Assembly (NCBI RefSeq): GCF_040939455.1
Contig: NC_134108.1
Coordinates: 16,707,501 to 16,771,500 of the forward strand
Source of the DNA: Microcebus murinus
Taxonomy: Eukaryota > Chordata > Mammalia > Primates > Cheirogaleidae
Length of the DNA stretch: 64,000 nucleotides
Direction: 5' to 3'
The translations under genes were made by a program, and so were the position numbers. The stretch's first letter is position 1, and every line of letters starts with the position of its first letter. Below are positions 26,885 to 40,739 of this stretch, piece by piece. The notes under the pieces are model-generated. The model saw only the letters and a list, made by a program, of their open reading frames with translations. It searched no databases and had not been told where the DNA came from.

Positions 26885-27178
26885 TTTTTATTTATATATA
26901 TATTTTTATTTTAAGACAGAGTCTCACTTTGTCACCCAGGCTAGATGTTGTGGCGTCAGCCTAGCTCACAGCAGACTCAAAACCTTGGGCTCAAGTGATC
27001 CTCCTGCCTCAGCCTCCTGAGTAGCTGGGACTATAGACATGTACCACCACGCCTGACTAATTTTTTCTGTTTTAGTAGAAATGGGGGTCTCACTCTTGCG
27101 GAGGCTGGTCTTGAACTCCTGACCTCAAGTGATCCTCCTGCCTTGGCCTCCCAGAGTGCTAGGATTAGACACCAGGCC
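26885..27178 (-). mobile_element. Alu, antisense copy, with target duplication
   Basis: The reversed Alu runs from T-rich 'tttattttaagacagagtct' to 'gtgctaggattagacacc'. Flanks taaaatccattctt (26871-26884) and taaaatacattctt (27179-27192) form a 14-bp target duplication with one mismatch. The copy is in the sense orientation relative to SASH1. Confidence 0.92.
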
Positions 27179-29199
27179 TAAAATACATTCTTGAGGTGTT
27201 AAAATTTTTAAAAATAAGTATCATAGAAAACCATGCATGCATTTTATTATGAATAGAGAAGGACCTAAAATCATTTCAGATTCATAGTTTGAGAGGCTAA
27301 ACTATGGTACTATATAGTTTTTTTTAAAGAAGTAGAATCGGGTGACCAAACAAATTACTGCGAAAACCTCAAATCCATTTCTTGTCTGGTTGGAAAATTT
27401 GTGGAAACAACCATTCCCCAAATGTTTATTATGCCTGACATAGAAGCAAAAACACCCCAAATATTTTGAGATGAAATCAGAGGCTTGCCAAAACCAAAAC
27501 ATGTACACGCGTGTGCTTTCACCTGCTCGCACATGTATTCACACACATGTCCACTGTAACACTAAATAGGCATGGGTCAAATACAAAACTAAGACTCTGA
27601 CCCTAAATGACTACATTAGGCTTTAGAGCGTTACAACCCATTGTGTGAGACACCAGCATCAAAAACCCCCCAGGGCAGAGTGAGGCCCTGGAAAACAAAT
27701 ATGATGCCCCTGTCCCCACTCTGACTTTGTTTCCATCGTCTTGTGGAAATCCACACCTCCCCACTCCCTTAACACCACCAGTGTTCCCAGCCAAATGCAC
27801 TTCACAGCTGGAAAAGCAGGAGGGATAAACCCTTCTCCTACTCCAAAAGCAGAGAGGAAGAACAACCGGCGCCCACGAGCTCAGCGTGGTGCCAAGTTCT
27901 CCTCCACGCCAAGCACAGGAAGCAGAGGTGGGAAAGCCAGAGACCACTGCATGCTTAGCAAACAGGCACCAGGCTTAGAAAGTAAAATGCCACATGCTAC
28001 TACTGATGCGCTCCGTAATGAAGGGAACCTAGCTCTAAGCTGCTGGGGAAAGTGCTGCTGGTGCTAGATTTTAAAACTCATGTGGCATCTAGCACTTGAC
28101 AAGACTGTAGAGTCATGTTATCTTTCAGTTGGCAAAGTACACTACGCTTTTTCTTCAGGAGAGATCTTTATCATAACAGATAAACTAAACAGAAACCTAT
28201 AGGTAAACGCTACTTAAATATATACCTTAAATAAATACCTTGCACACTGCTTAGTCTTGGCTTTTATTTGTTCTCCTTCTAAATGACAAATGGGTCCATG
28301 CTACCAAATTCCAGTAGGTTATTTCTCAACTTTTAAAAAAGCAGGCCCCTTTCTCCAAGTTTGAAAAGAAAAATTATCATCACACCTTTATTTTTGTTGG
28401 AAGGAAAAAAAAGACCATAACTATTCACAAAATCCTGGAAGTTCAAATGTTGACTCCATGACTTGCTGGCTGCTATTTGACTTCTCAGCCCTGGGCTAGC
28501 CACCCTTCCCAGAGGCCATTAGATGAGCCCCACCAATCTACACACGGACAGTGCAAGGCAATCATGCATGCAGATCCCAGTGTAACCCAAAATTCAACAT
28601 ATCTGAAATTCTAATTCTCGCCTTTGCCTAGAAACCAGATCTCCTCCTGTCTGCCTTCTCTATTCCAGCCAATCATGGGATGTCTGTTCATTTTACCAGG
28701 ATTTAAAACTCAACATTGTCCTGGAAGTCTCGCTCCTCATTAAATAAGCTGCCCAGAGCTAATGCTGTTCTATTCACAAGCTTTCTTGCATCTGTCCAGT
28801 AAATCCATTCCATTTGAGGCCTTTTGCCTCACAGGTACCTGGGCCACCACTATGGGGTAAAGTGGGACGTCCTCTCTGGGCACTGGGAGACTGGATTCCA
28901 GTCCTGCTCCCCACCATAGTGAGGCCTTTGTGTTTGCTTTGGTTTTTCCAATGGCAACAAAAGGCGAATAGACTACTTGATTCTCTTTAGGTTCCTTCTT
29001 TTATTCTGAAACGCTGTGATGATGCAGTGTCATGCCCCGCCAATCACTACTGTCAATATGGTTCATGGGCCCTCAGCCTCACCCAGGAGTTTGTCATATG
29101 TGTAATCTCGGGCACCTCCCAGACCTCCTGGATAAAAACCTGCATTCTTCCAAAATGCCCAAGGGATGTCAAAGCTCATCTCTGAGAAGAACACCGCTC

Positions 29200-29620
29200 T
29201 GTGTCATTTGTCTTTCAAAATCTTTTATGGAAACACAATACTGACAGGATAAAGTCCACATTTCTTAAAGAAGGGCCCCTTCACCAATCCTAAACCCTCT
29301 TCTTAGTGAACAGTTGCTGTGTCCACCGTCCCCTGAGCACACAGCGAGCCTAATGTCACTTTTGCTCGTGCTACCTAAACGTGCTTCTCCTTCCCGTCCA
29401 TCATCCTCTTATCCTTGAGATCCAACTTCAATCCCCCCTCCTGTCAAAGCTTCCCTGCCCAGCCGTGCCTTAAATGATGTGGCTGAGTATGGTCAAAATG
29501 ATCACTAGCTGCACTGCATGTTTATTAAGTGTACCTGTGAGTACCAACTCTTCCACTCACTTATTGGTTCCCTCGACTAGTCTGTAAATGCCCTTGTAAT
29601 GGGAATTTATTGTACCCTTC
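29200..29620 (+). repeat. L2 LINE fragment
   Basis: The order 'caggataaagtccacatttct', 'tttgctcgtgctacc', 'gagatccaacttcaatcccccctcctgtcaaagcttccctg' and 'gactagtctgtaaatgcc' is the L2 3' half. Confidence 0.75.
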
Positions 29621-29639
29621 CATAATCCATCAAAACCTA

Positions 29640-29715
29640 TTTACTTAGCACTTACTGGGTGCCAGGTCTTCATTTCAATTGCTAAAGATGCAGCCGTGAC
29701 CAAGTAACATCCTTC
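29640..29715 (-). repeat. L2 fragment, antisense copy
   Basis: The stretch 'ttagcacttactgggtgccaggtcttcatttcaattgctaaagatgcagc' is a reversed L2 3' end. Confidence 0.6.
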
Positions 29716-31038
29716 TCCCAAGGATGTTACTGTCTTGCAGCCTCGCCAGGCTCTCTGCACAAGAACAGTGCTCACAGGCATCCATTGGTTTGGTTTGTTT
29801 AAACTGGATCACTTTGCCAATGAGTCTGACTCCTTGTTCCATTAATCTGTGTTTGCAACTTCACTGTCTGGAGCATGTATTTTCATGTTTTAACATTTAA
29901 TTAACATTGGGTTGCAGAGTTACACTGGGAAGTCAAAGTCATTCAACAAATATTTAAGATCTATGACTTAGATCTGTAAGAACTTAAAAAAGAATGTTGT
30001 AATGTTTAATCACTTTGAGGTAAAAATCAGCAGTGGTTTGTCAGTTTCGACATCCATCTCTACCTTTTCATCTTTTCATGTCTCCTTCCACCCATATCAT
30101 TCATAGATAAAACTGGAGATGTTAATCATTTTTCTGGCTCCCACAAGTTCATGACCTGGTATAAGAAATTTTTTCTGAGTGGAAGGGAATGGAAAAGTAC
30201 TCTCATCCTATCATATCAAAGAACAAAAGTTCCAAGGGAAAATAACTTTTTTCACGGTGAAGAATTCTATTCCACTAACTGCAACCTTAAAAATCTATCC
30301 ATAATTAATAGATCAGTGAAGTCATAGAAACTTTGATAAGAAACAATCCTAAAGCGGCAATTTCCACCTAGCCATTAATGCTCTATAATAAAATAATTGA
30401 GTCTTTTGTGGCATTTGTCTTAAGTTCTGCAATTAATTAGTTATGTATTTATTTAGACCTCGCCATGTTCCCAAAAATGACTTAAGAAGGCTTACAAAAC
30501 TGAAGTTCAATGTTACATGATAAAGTAAAAAGTTAAAGAGCCAATCTACATGATAAAAATTGGGGGGTGGGGATGGACCAAAATTGTACAGTAAAACTGA
30601 TCCAGGAATAAGGTTAGTTCATAAAATGCGAGCCATGGGATCCTACACTAGAAATGGACCACATGGCAAGTTACAGATTGATCTTATCACACTTTTATGT
30701 TTTAAGGTATTCACAGGTACAAGACTCTCTCGCTAGTGAAAATTTCTCCTCTGGCTACTGGCAGAGAGAATACTGTATTATACTGAACGACATCACAAGC
30801 ATTCCTCCTGCAGAGCTCATTTTGCCCCGTAAGTGCTTTAAAGCAGGACTTAGGTCCCATACCAACAACTGAGTCACCTAACGGGGACCCCCCTGCAGTC
30901 CACACTGCTTTAAAGCACTCCAAGGACCCTTGATCATGATGGCCAAGTTGGCTGCTGAAGTGCATGTCACCCACTGTGCTTGCTGCCCGTGGGAATCAGA
31001 CAACACTCTGCCTGGGACCACACCCCAATAACCCCTAT

Positions 31039-31222
31039 CATCGGTTCTCAAACTTAGTGTACTACAGTCTCCTGGAGGGCTTCTGAGACCCGCATGGCTG
31101 GATCCCAACCCCAGAGTTTCAGATTCAGTAGGTCTGGGGTGGGCCCTGCTAATTTGCATTTTTGCCAAGTTCTCAGGTGATGCTGACACTGTCCGCTGGG
31201 GAGCCACACTTTGAGAACTGCC
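31039..31222 (-). mobile_element. MER20 hAT-Charlie element
   Basis: The termini 'tcggttctcaaactta' and 'acactttgagaactg' are inverted copies of the hAT end. The interior 'ccccagagtttcagattcagtaggtctggggtggg' matches MER20 in reverse. It is a non-autonomous fossil. Some MER20 copies act as progesterone/cAMP-responsive regulatory sequence in the endometrium; whether this one does is not visible. Confidence 0.75.
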
Positions 31223-31739
31223 GGCCCAGACAACGCTGCTCAGAGCTGCCTCTTGGACTCAGGGGTCTGTAGGTAAAAGGGTTCATATATTTGGAGCCAC
31301 ACCTTGGCCTGGTCTGCAGTGTTCTAAACGGGATAATCAAGACTAATGATTTTAAAGTTAAAAGAGCAAAGATGGACTCCATATCATTTTTTAAAAAGGA
31401 TGAGGGGAAAGGGCAAGTAGAACCAAGTGTCCAACAATAGAATAAATTGTTGACTGCATGTGCAAACTGTATCAGTGGAGCATTTGAGCTTGACTACAGG
31501 AGCATCTGTTGCCTGGGGTGGGGGCTTTTTCAGAACCTGGTCATACCTCTGAGTGACACCTGCAATCCCACTGCTTAGCTGGCATGTACTCACTGAAAAT
31601 TAAACAAGTTTTTGCAGTACAATTTAGACTTCACATTATATTTTATGGGAAAATGAACTAACTCAATGATTCAAAACATTATGGAACAGATGAACTTCAG
31701 AAGTTGGTGACAGCCTGTAACTGAACAAACTGATGTATT

Positions 31740-31870
31740 CATTTATTCAACCAATATTTCCCTTCCTCTTTGTCCTCGGTTGACACACTAGGTGCTGGGA
31801 GTATAAAGAATAGCCAATGACCTTCAGGAGCTCAAGGTCAAGTAAGACAAACAGATAACTGAGAACATAA
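31740..31870 (-). repeat. L2 fragment, antisense copy
   Basis: The stretch 'attcatttattcaaccaatatttccc' then 'ctaggtgctgggagtataaagaatagccaa' is a reversed L2 3' end. Confidence 0.6.
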
Positions 31871-33249
31871 AAAACCAAAGCCTTCTATGTTATCATATAA
31901 ATAACATCTAAACTCATCAGTATGCAGATTGGGTGTCTGAAAATGGGTTTTACAAAACTGTGTAGCCTGATCAAACCGACGATGCCAAATTTTAATGACT
32001 TCTCTAATAGATCAGCTCACATTTTCTCGTGAAGTGTCACTATTATTGTTGTCTTTGCTGTTGTAAAATCAAAGTGCTATCACGGCATTTAATCATCCTT
32101 CTCTAACGCTCTGATTCATATTTTCAAACCATCTTTAAAAATTGTGTAACTGTCTTTAAAAAGCTTCAGAATCAATGGCAATCCAGTGCATTCTGAAATC
32201 ACCCACAAACCTACTTATAAAATAAATGAACTTTTGAATTAGTAGTGTTGCCTAATAATGTAAAATATGAAAAAAAAAAAAACATGGATAGATGTTATAC
32301 TATTTGAGAAAGAAAAAAATAAAATGAAAATTGGCATCTCAGGTTGTGACAAATGCCAAACGTTAGCCCAGGGCAAACTTTTCCTGTTCCATTATAAATG
32401 CTTGCAAAATCAGGTTTAGAACAAAAACACAGGCAGACACAGCCCCAATGTAATATACATAAATGATATGTTTCTGTTCTTGTATAGTGATTTTCCTCCC
32501 TTCTGAGCATTAATCTTTGAATGACTTACTCTATAAATTATGGAACTTAGTTCAAAAGCAAATGAAATTTAAAATACCCATTTATTGAACGGCAAAAGTG
32601 CCATGTTGAAATTACTGTGATTTATCTATTTCTCTAACGGTTACTGTAGCAAACTTACTTCATTGCTCAAAATTATTACCTGGTTGCATAGTTTACTCTG
32701 GTTTAAACATAAATTTTTCCTACTGTTCAGAACAGCAGCTGTTTGTCAGGATCTTGTTCATTCATCCCCAACCATGAGGTCCAAGCTTATCTTTCTACAG
32801 CTCTAAAGTGGCACACTGAGGTAGAGATACATAGCACTCATTTTCTGGAAACCAATTAAATTCATGTGCACCACTGATTAATAAAATGGGGGAAGGGACG
32901 GAGCAAAGTAGCATTTAGCCAGAATGGAGTTCACCAACAGCATGCTCACATGCCTACTTGTACCCGGTATGGTCCTGGTAGCTCAGCCAGACAGTATATA
33001 TTGGCATTTTAAAGGCAAGCCTGTCTGTAAAACGAATATATTTCTTGGGCATTGATACTTATTAGGCACTGCTATCACAGCAACTAAATCCTTGCTGCTG
33101 GGCTAGGGAGAGATTGTGATTTAAAATCCAACGTTTTCTCCCTGCCAAGAGAAAGACTCCCTCATTTCCCTGCTCATGATTCATTTGGTGTAGAAGCTGG
33201 GGGAAAATGCATGTTCTCCACCTGAAGGAAAATTTGCAACATACCAAAA

Positions 33250-33745
33250 AAATGAACTAAATGGCTGAATATATAAAGAGTGCTGATAAATAACTAAGAG
33301 AAACATTACTTTAGATGGAAAAATGGGCAAATGACTTGAAGAGATGAACCACAGAAATACAGATAGAAAAATATGTGTGTTCTTATAAGTAATTAGAGAA
33401 ATACAATTTTAAAGGGGCAATGAGACTACTTTTCACCAAAATGGTAATAATGTTTTGTCCCCCCCCTCCCCCCGGTAATATTAAATACTTGGAAGTATAA
33501 AATAAGAAAAGGGGAGCACATATGCTGCTGGTAGGAGTACAAACTATAGAATATTTCTAGGTGGTAATTTAACAGTGTTTCAAGAGTCTTTAAAATGTCT
33601 CTCCTTTTCAACCTGCTATGCTCATATCTAATAATTGATCCTACGGAGATAATAAGCTATTAAGATAAACATGTACACTTAAAGATATTCATGGATGTAG
33701 AGAGTGGATAATGAGAAAAAAGCAAGCTAGTGCAAAGGGTTAAGT
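33250..33745 (+). mobile_element. Degraded L1M LINE, ORF2 3' region
   Basis: Decayed L1 ORF2 C-terminal coding sequence is recognisable: 'gaaaaatgggcaaatgacttgaaga', 'tatgctgctggtaggagtacaaa', 'gatcctacggagataa'. Several stops and an internal C-run (33460-33473) break it. It is a pseudogene remnant, antisense to SASH1. Confidence 0.65.
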
Positions 33746-33899
33746 AGAAACATTTTTGTTTTGCTTTCTGATTGTAAAAGCAGTATATACACATTGTAGA
33801 ATAATCACAAAATTCAGAAAACCCTAAAAAAGAAAATAATAATTATGCTTAAGCCCCGCCTATGCTTCCAACTCAGATGTAACCACAGGTGTTGGTCTG

Positions 33900-34030
33900 A
33901 CATCTATATCTGCTCAAGACACATTGAGTAACTGTTCAGTGCCAGACACTCTGCTGGGTCCTGGGGATTCATCAGTGAGCAAAACATACAGAATGTTCTG
34001 CCCCATGGCGTCTACACTCCACTGTTTATG
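33900..34030 (-). repeat. L2 fragment, antisense copy
   Basis: The stretch 'cagtgccagacactctgctgggtcctggggattcatcagtgagcaaaacat' is the reversed L2 3' end. Confidence 0.65.
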
Positions 34031-34185
34031 TATGTACACCACATACCAAAATGCGCAGTGAGGTCAGACTGTATCTGTAGTGTTCTTGCTTATATTCCTT
34101 AACCTTCAATAAGGAATACTTTTCCCTTATTAAATGTTGTTCAATGTTGTTATTTTTAATCATTACATACCCTTTTGTCCTGTGA

Positions 34186-34596
<411 letters not shown>

Positions 34597-35617
34597 TCTA
34601 TTTTTTTAAATGTTATTTCTTCTATAGATCCATAGTCAGATTTGGTTCAAATTTACATATACATATATGCACACTACCAAGATTCCATACCATAACGGGG
34701 ACATAGAAGATCCATCACACAGAAAATCTATGTTAATTTTTTAACCCCATATGATGACAAATTTCTTCTCTACACATAGATTTTTACGGAGCACTTGTAA
34801 TTTAAAGATACATTATTCAATACACACTAACTATTTTTTAATTGCATTATATTATTAAAGATTCTGAAACATCAATAATTTAGAATTTTCCTCACAGTAA
34901 TTTTGCTTTACTTTTTCTTTTTTTTTTTTTTTTATTTTTTTTTTTTACAGAACAAAATTCAGTGAACGCTTTACTTTTTCTTAAAATGCCTTATTAAATT
35001 CACCTTTCCTGTAGCACGGAAAGGCAGAATTGAAGTATTTTCTTCTTGTCTCTTAACTGGCCTCAATCACCTAAATATCACCAGGGTGTTAATTAGAAAA
35101 CAGCTATTTCATAGAAGATTATGCATATTACATGCCTAGAAAATCTGCATGTATGTAAACATTAAGGCAATTTTCCCCCAGCAGATAACATTTTTTCTTA
35201 GGAAAAGCAAACAAAAACCTCAAAAGAGTACAAACAAGAAACCTATTAGGACCTGATCTCCAATGGCAGAAGAGATGGATGGTCCCTTCCTAGCACCTGT
35301 AGCAGTGCAGATACAAGCAATGGGGCCAAACACAATGACTGATGTGGCTGGGAAACAGGCTAGCAGGACAGCCTAGCCTGGCCCCAAGTACTACACGTGC
35401 ACCTAAAAAGGATGACATGAACCTAGAGATAGGATTGTTATTTAGAGAACCAAGACAATGCAGAGTCTTACAAATTTCACCAAAGATGTCACAAAGCTGG
35501 GATGAGCAATGAGAATTACAGAATGGGCAGGAGATGAGAGAGACTAATTACCAGGCAAGTGTTGGGGAAAGGACTGGTTGCACCAAAACTAAATAGTACT
35601 TTAAAAGTTGTGATGGG

Positions 35618-35936
35618 GGCCAGGCTCACCTGTAATCCTAGCATTCTGGGAGGCTGAGCCATGGGCGGACTGCTCAAGGTCAGGAGTTCGAGACCAGCCT
35701 GAGCTAGAGTGAGATGCTGTCTCTACTAAAAAAATAGAAAGAATTTAATTGGCCAACTAAAAATATATAGAAAAAATTAGCCGGGCATGGTGACGCATGC
35801 CTGTGGTCCCAGCTACTCAGGAGGCTGAGGCAGGAGGATTGCTTGAGCCCAGGAGTTTGAGGTTGCTGTGAGCTAGGCTGACGCCATGGCACTCTAGCCC
35901 GGGCAACAGAGTGAGACTCTGTCTCAAAAAAAAAAA
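35618..35936 (+). mobile_element. Alu, strepsirrhine type, with 17-bp target duplication
   Basis: The element lacks a few bases of the canonical head and carries the diagnostic insertion. It is bounded by a perfect 17-bp duplication, aaaagttgtgatggggg (35603-35619 and 35933-35949); the copies overlap the element ends in G and A runs. Confidence 0.95.
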
Positions 35937-36149
35937 GTTGTGATGGGGGTGAAGAGGGGAAGAAAAGAGAAAGAAAAAAGCTACGTCTTGGGGTCTGGAG
36001 GTTAATGTGTGTTTTTGACAGAACTTTGGGAGAATTAAGGAGGCCACCTCCTCCTGGGCCTTCTCTGATCCTCTGAGACTGGGGCAGAGGCTTCCACCCT
36101 AACACTTAACCACACTATTCTGCCCGTACAGGCTTCTGTGTACCCTGGG

Positions 36150-36250
36150 CAGAAGCTGTAGGTTGCCCACCTTTAATGTCTCAAGATCTAGCAAAGTGCT
36201 TGGTACAGATTAAGTATCTAATAAATATTGGTTAAATGAATAAATTAATG
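36150..36250 (+). repeat. L2 3'-end fragment
   Basis: The stretch 'tctagcaaagtgcttggtacagattaagtatctaataaatattggttaaatgaa' is the L2 3' terminus. Confidence 0.65.
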
Positions 36251-37029
36251 CAAGGCAGCAGAGTACAAGAGATTGGAAGTGCAGACACCACGGCACCTAA
36301 AGCTTAATGCCTTCTACGTAGTAGGGCATCAATAAACATTTATAAATTGCATTTCAATTTCTACCATGTTTTCAGTCCCTGGGTATTAGCAGTGTATAAC
36401 TTGATCCACAAAGCATGAGAAAGACAGTAGGTTGAAGAGTAAAGCAAAACAATGACAGAAACATGTTGAAGAAAGGACAGAAACCATGCTAAGTGCTATA
36501 TATATCTTCTACCACATGTGTCAAGGGTTTTGTTAGAGATCGCATAGACTGCCATTTGTCCTTGTTTATCCTGAGTAGGCAAGGGGGGGAGGGGAGGAGC
36601 TGAATGGAGTGATTTGGGAAGACATAAAAGCAAACAACTATTCTCCTTAAAATTTCCTCTTAATCATATTCAAATGGTATACACTGTATAAATTGAATTG
36701 GTGGACTGACTCAGTTTTAAGTATACCAACATATCATAGAAAGTACTACAGAAAGAACAGTGACCAAATCCTTTGTGGGTACCTGGTCCATTTACCTCAT
36801 AAACCCCAAGCATTTACTGAGTGCCCACTAAGACCACAATGCTTGTTCTCAGATTGCACCCCACTTCCCCACCTTCTGGCAGTCATTAAGTCTCCAGCTA
36901 CAAACTGAGTACATCTGCGAGGGCCACTCCTGGAGTCTCGGGTGCTTCTGTGGTACCGTCCCTGTCATCATTATCAGCAGCAGCAGCACCATCATGGACA
37001 TGACTATCATCCTCATCATCTTCACTTCA

Positions 37030-37405
<376 letters not shown>

Positions 37406-39639
37406 TTCTGTGTGATTTGATTCTGGGGTCCAGCTAACATCTATTGGCCCTTCTGGTCAGTGTCCCAGGGCTGAAACAGGCTTCCTGAGTCTCTGTCCTC
37501 CTCCCTTCCTCTCTAGGTTGTACCCAAGTGTTCTGTTTTGTGCCTTCTAAGGCCCCATTCTGACAACTGCACAATACACCTCACCTTCTCCCAGGACAAG
37601 GGTTCCACTTCATTCATGTTCAGCCTGGTGACTAAGTCCCTTCCACCTGCTCACAGGCCCTGCAATGGACAGACATCCAAGTGTGGGCTGCTCTCGGTTT
37701 CCCAGTGCCACCCCTGCCCCACTGCCCTGTGCTGAGGACCCCCATCACCTGGTGCTTGCCCAAACTTCACCTTCCTGCTGGAGGACTGAGCCTCTCAATT
37801 AAATCCCCACAACAAGGCCTCCCCCAATAGGGGTCTATATCTAAGTGCTGGTCTCTTGTGCAAGTTTATATAACCAGCTTTGTCTGGCAAAAACCAGACG
37901 CTGTCGAGGATGGTAAAGGATCTCAATGAATCCCTACTAGGATCTTGGGCGATCTGTATCAACCGCAATCCAACGAAGGTGCATTCTCTCTTGAGGCAGC
38001 ACGACCCCAAGACACAAAGACACTGTTCTGAGCCGGTGGTGTGCGTGCAGGAGTCCCCTCTTCCTGCAGGCCTCTGCGGGGCTGCCACCTGTCAGATATC
38101 AGGCAGTTAATTAGATAACACTTGTGAAGGGTTTTGCGACACGCAGCACACATGTGTCGTCCGGGATCTCACACGTGGCGTGCCACATTGCAAAACTCAA
38201 GAGCTATTTTTAAAATCTATCTACCAGTTGGGCAAAAGTTAAGAGTGTTTCCTTTTGCAGACTGCTTGAAACCCATTGCTCTTCCATTGAGAATATTTCA
38301 AAAGGAGCATGCAACTGATGGGGGGATTATTGAATAGGATACAAAGGACGGACACACACACACACAGGAAACTAGCTACAATCCATGCCAAGCTTTCAGG
38401 GAAACCTCAAAGAGTTTGCTTTGTTTCATCTATTCTTTTGAAAACAAGTAATTCAAGGGGTGGGGAGGGGAGGAGGAAATAAATTGCTTCTTGTCTGCCC
38501 AGATGTCATGTCCACATAGGTGAGTGAGTCACGACACGGCTGTGCCATCTGAGGGCACACTGAAGAGGCGTCTGGGATGCCCGTAACCTGTGAAGACAAA
38601 GGCCAGCTCCTCTGAGGCCCTGGCTAGACTCGCTTGGGCTGCAGAGCCAAGTGCCTTGATGGGAGTAGGTTTTTAAGTGTGGGATCACCTTTACCTTCCC
38701 ACACTATAATTACACAAAGCTTTTCTGGCTTCGGGGAAAAATAAAAGGTTTATTTTTAATTAATGAGGACAGGCCCCTAATTCCCACTTTAAAGGAGCTT
38801 CCTTTTGCCAAAGGGAATCCTGTGAATGAGTGGGCAGGTTTAATGGATTGCCTTTGGCTAAGAGGTTTGGGAGCAGTTTCCCCCAAAGAGCAGAGCCACT
38901 AAAGGCAGTCTACTTTCCGGGCGGGCTTTCCTTTCTATAACACACCACACCACGACGGCGACCTCTGAGGCGACCTCTGTCCTGCTGGCTGATGACCGTC
39001 ATCAATTTTTAAATTCTTGAAGTCTGCAGGGGCGGGTGCTAGCACGTTCTCAGCCCCATTTGCATCTATCCTTCACATATCTATGCTCGGACAGCACTGC
39101 TGATCACACCAAGTAACTTCGTCCAACCTGAATAGTCATCCTCCTTTGATCTAAAGTGTTCTCATCTTTAAAGAAAGTAATCCTGTAGGATTATTTCCAA
39201 CAAAACTAATACTTCTTTAAGTACAGTTTTATAACCCTCAGACATATGGGTAACACAGGGCCCTTTGAAAAAAAAAAGCCTGTGCCAAGCAAATGTCAGA
39301 AAAGTGAAGTTCTTCCCTCAAGCCTACCGCTCAATAGGAAGGAAGGAAAGGAAGCAGCACAAACACATGGAAGTCAGTTCCCAGCAGTCTCTGTCCTAAT
39401 CAGAGTTTCCCGGGCATACAAATGACGATCACTAAATAATGCCCACGAGTACATTGTTCAGCTGGGGTGCACACACCCATAGCACTCATTAATTTCCTCT
39501 CTCAAATTAAAAATATTCAATGCGAAATTGCAAATTCATTTGTCAATGGAAGCCCTACACATTCGTCATCATAAAATTAAGAAAATACTGTGCTCTCTGT
39601 GAAGTCGATGGTGTTGGCTCAGGGTGATTAAGCACAGCC

Positions 39640-39830
39640 AGGCATCAGGCTTGGTGCTTTACAAATATTCCCTCCTGAGAAGTGTATTAATTCTTCCTGG
39701 GCTCAGAAGAATGGAAGTCCCACGAGAACAAACACTGCACCCACCTTCCTCCCTGCCGCAGCCCCAGGACCTAAAACAGAGCCTGGCACACCTCGGGTGC
39801 TCCGTCGATGTGGTGGATAAATTTAAAAAT
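39640..39830 (+). repeat. L2 3'-end fragment
   Basis: The pattern 'cgagaacaaacactgcaccc...ccccaggacctaaaacagagcctggcacacctcgggtgctccg' fits the L2 3' end. Confidence 0.55.
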
Positions 39831-40015
39831 ATTATTTCATGTAGTTCTCACTGCAGCCTCCATAGGTAGCTATTATATTTATCTCTGTTTTATACAAGAA
39901 GAAACTGAGGCTCAGAGAGTTTTAAGTAACCTGCTCACAGTCACATGGCCAGTAAGTGGCAACGCCAGGATTGCCTCCCCAGGCTGCCTGCTTCTTGAGG
40001 TCACTTCCAACCACT
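39830..40015 (-). repeat. MIR SINE, antisense copy
   Basis: The stretch 'acaagaagaaactgaggctcagagagttttaagtaacctgctcacagtcacatggccagtaagtggc' is a clear reversed MIR core. Confidence 0.85.
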
Positions 40016-40316
40016 CCACCGGACACCTAAGAGACTTTTACACTCAATTCCCTGCTAAAGCCACTTGCATCTGACCAAATAATCATATACATACAGGGAT
40101 ATTCTAGAAATTCTCCCCATGATACACTGTGCCCTATGACCTAATATTTAGTGTGCCTGGGTTCTCCGACCTAATTATTTTGGTGCTTGTTTTTTTCCTT
40201 ATATAATTAAACATCTCTCTTTTTAGTAAATATTATACTAGAAAAGTAGACAAACAAATCTCGTGCGTTCACTTGTGCCTGCTGTAAATATTAACAATGT
40301 GCTCCTGGCAAAGGAG

Positions 40317-40739
40317 TGTTAGAGGCAAGGACCCTCAAAGACCCGCAACTCCCCTATGACTTGTCCTACGCACGAACTTCGCCCTGGAAAATTCCAGCTA
40401 TAGCTCCGAGAAGAACGCAGTCCATGACGTACTGACCACAGAATGCTCCAGGATGTGTTGACTGCAAATGTTCCGGTTGGAGATGAGTAATCAGTCAAAA
40501 ACAAGATACTGATAAGACACTGATTAGGGCTAATCAACCCAGACCCAAGCCTCATCATCACTACTCTATTTTTTGTTTTGACTTCCTTGTTTTTGTATGC
40601 TTATAAAACCCACTAAAAATCTAAGTAAAGCAGACCTTGACAACCATTTGCTTGGTCTCGTTTCTCTCTCTCGCTCATCTCTTTCAGGCACGGTCCCCCT
40701 CGCCCCCGCGAGTAACAGAAGGTCCCGCGGGCCGGGACA
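40317..40739 (+). mobile_element. Class II (ERVK/betaretrovirus-like) solo LTR
   Basis: This 423-bp element starts TGTTAGAGGC and ends GGGCCGGGACA, the TGT...ACA termini of retroviral LTRs. It is flanked on both sides by the same six bases, AAGGAG (40311-40316 and 40740-40745). A 6-bp target duplication is typical of class II (beta-like) endogenous retroviruses. Inside are a TATA-like ttataaaa (40601-40608) and an agtaaa that could serve as polyadenylation signal. A CT-rich then GC-rich U5-like end (ctcgcccccgcgagtaacag) follows. There is no internal coding region, so it is a solo LTR left by recombination. Subfamily is unassigned; plus orientation is inferred from TATA and U5 order. Confidence 0.82.

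Noticed and set aside
38128..38200. Imperfect hairpin around cgacacgcagcacacatgtgtcg with outer gttttgc/gcaaaac
   Set aside because: The arms are short and interrupted and no family or flanking signature is visible; weak evidence of function.
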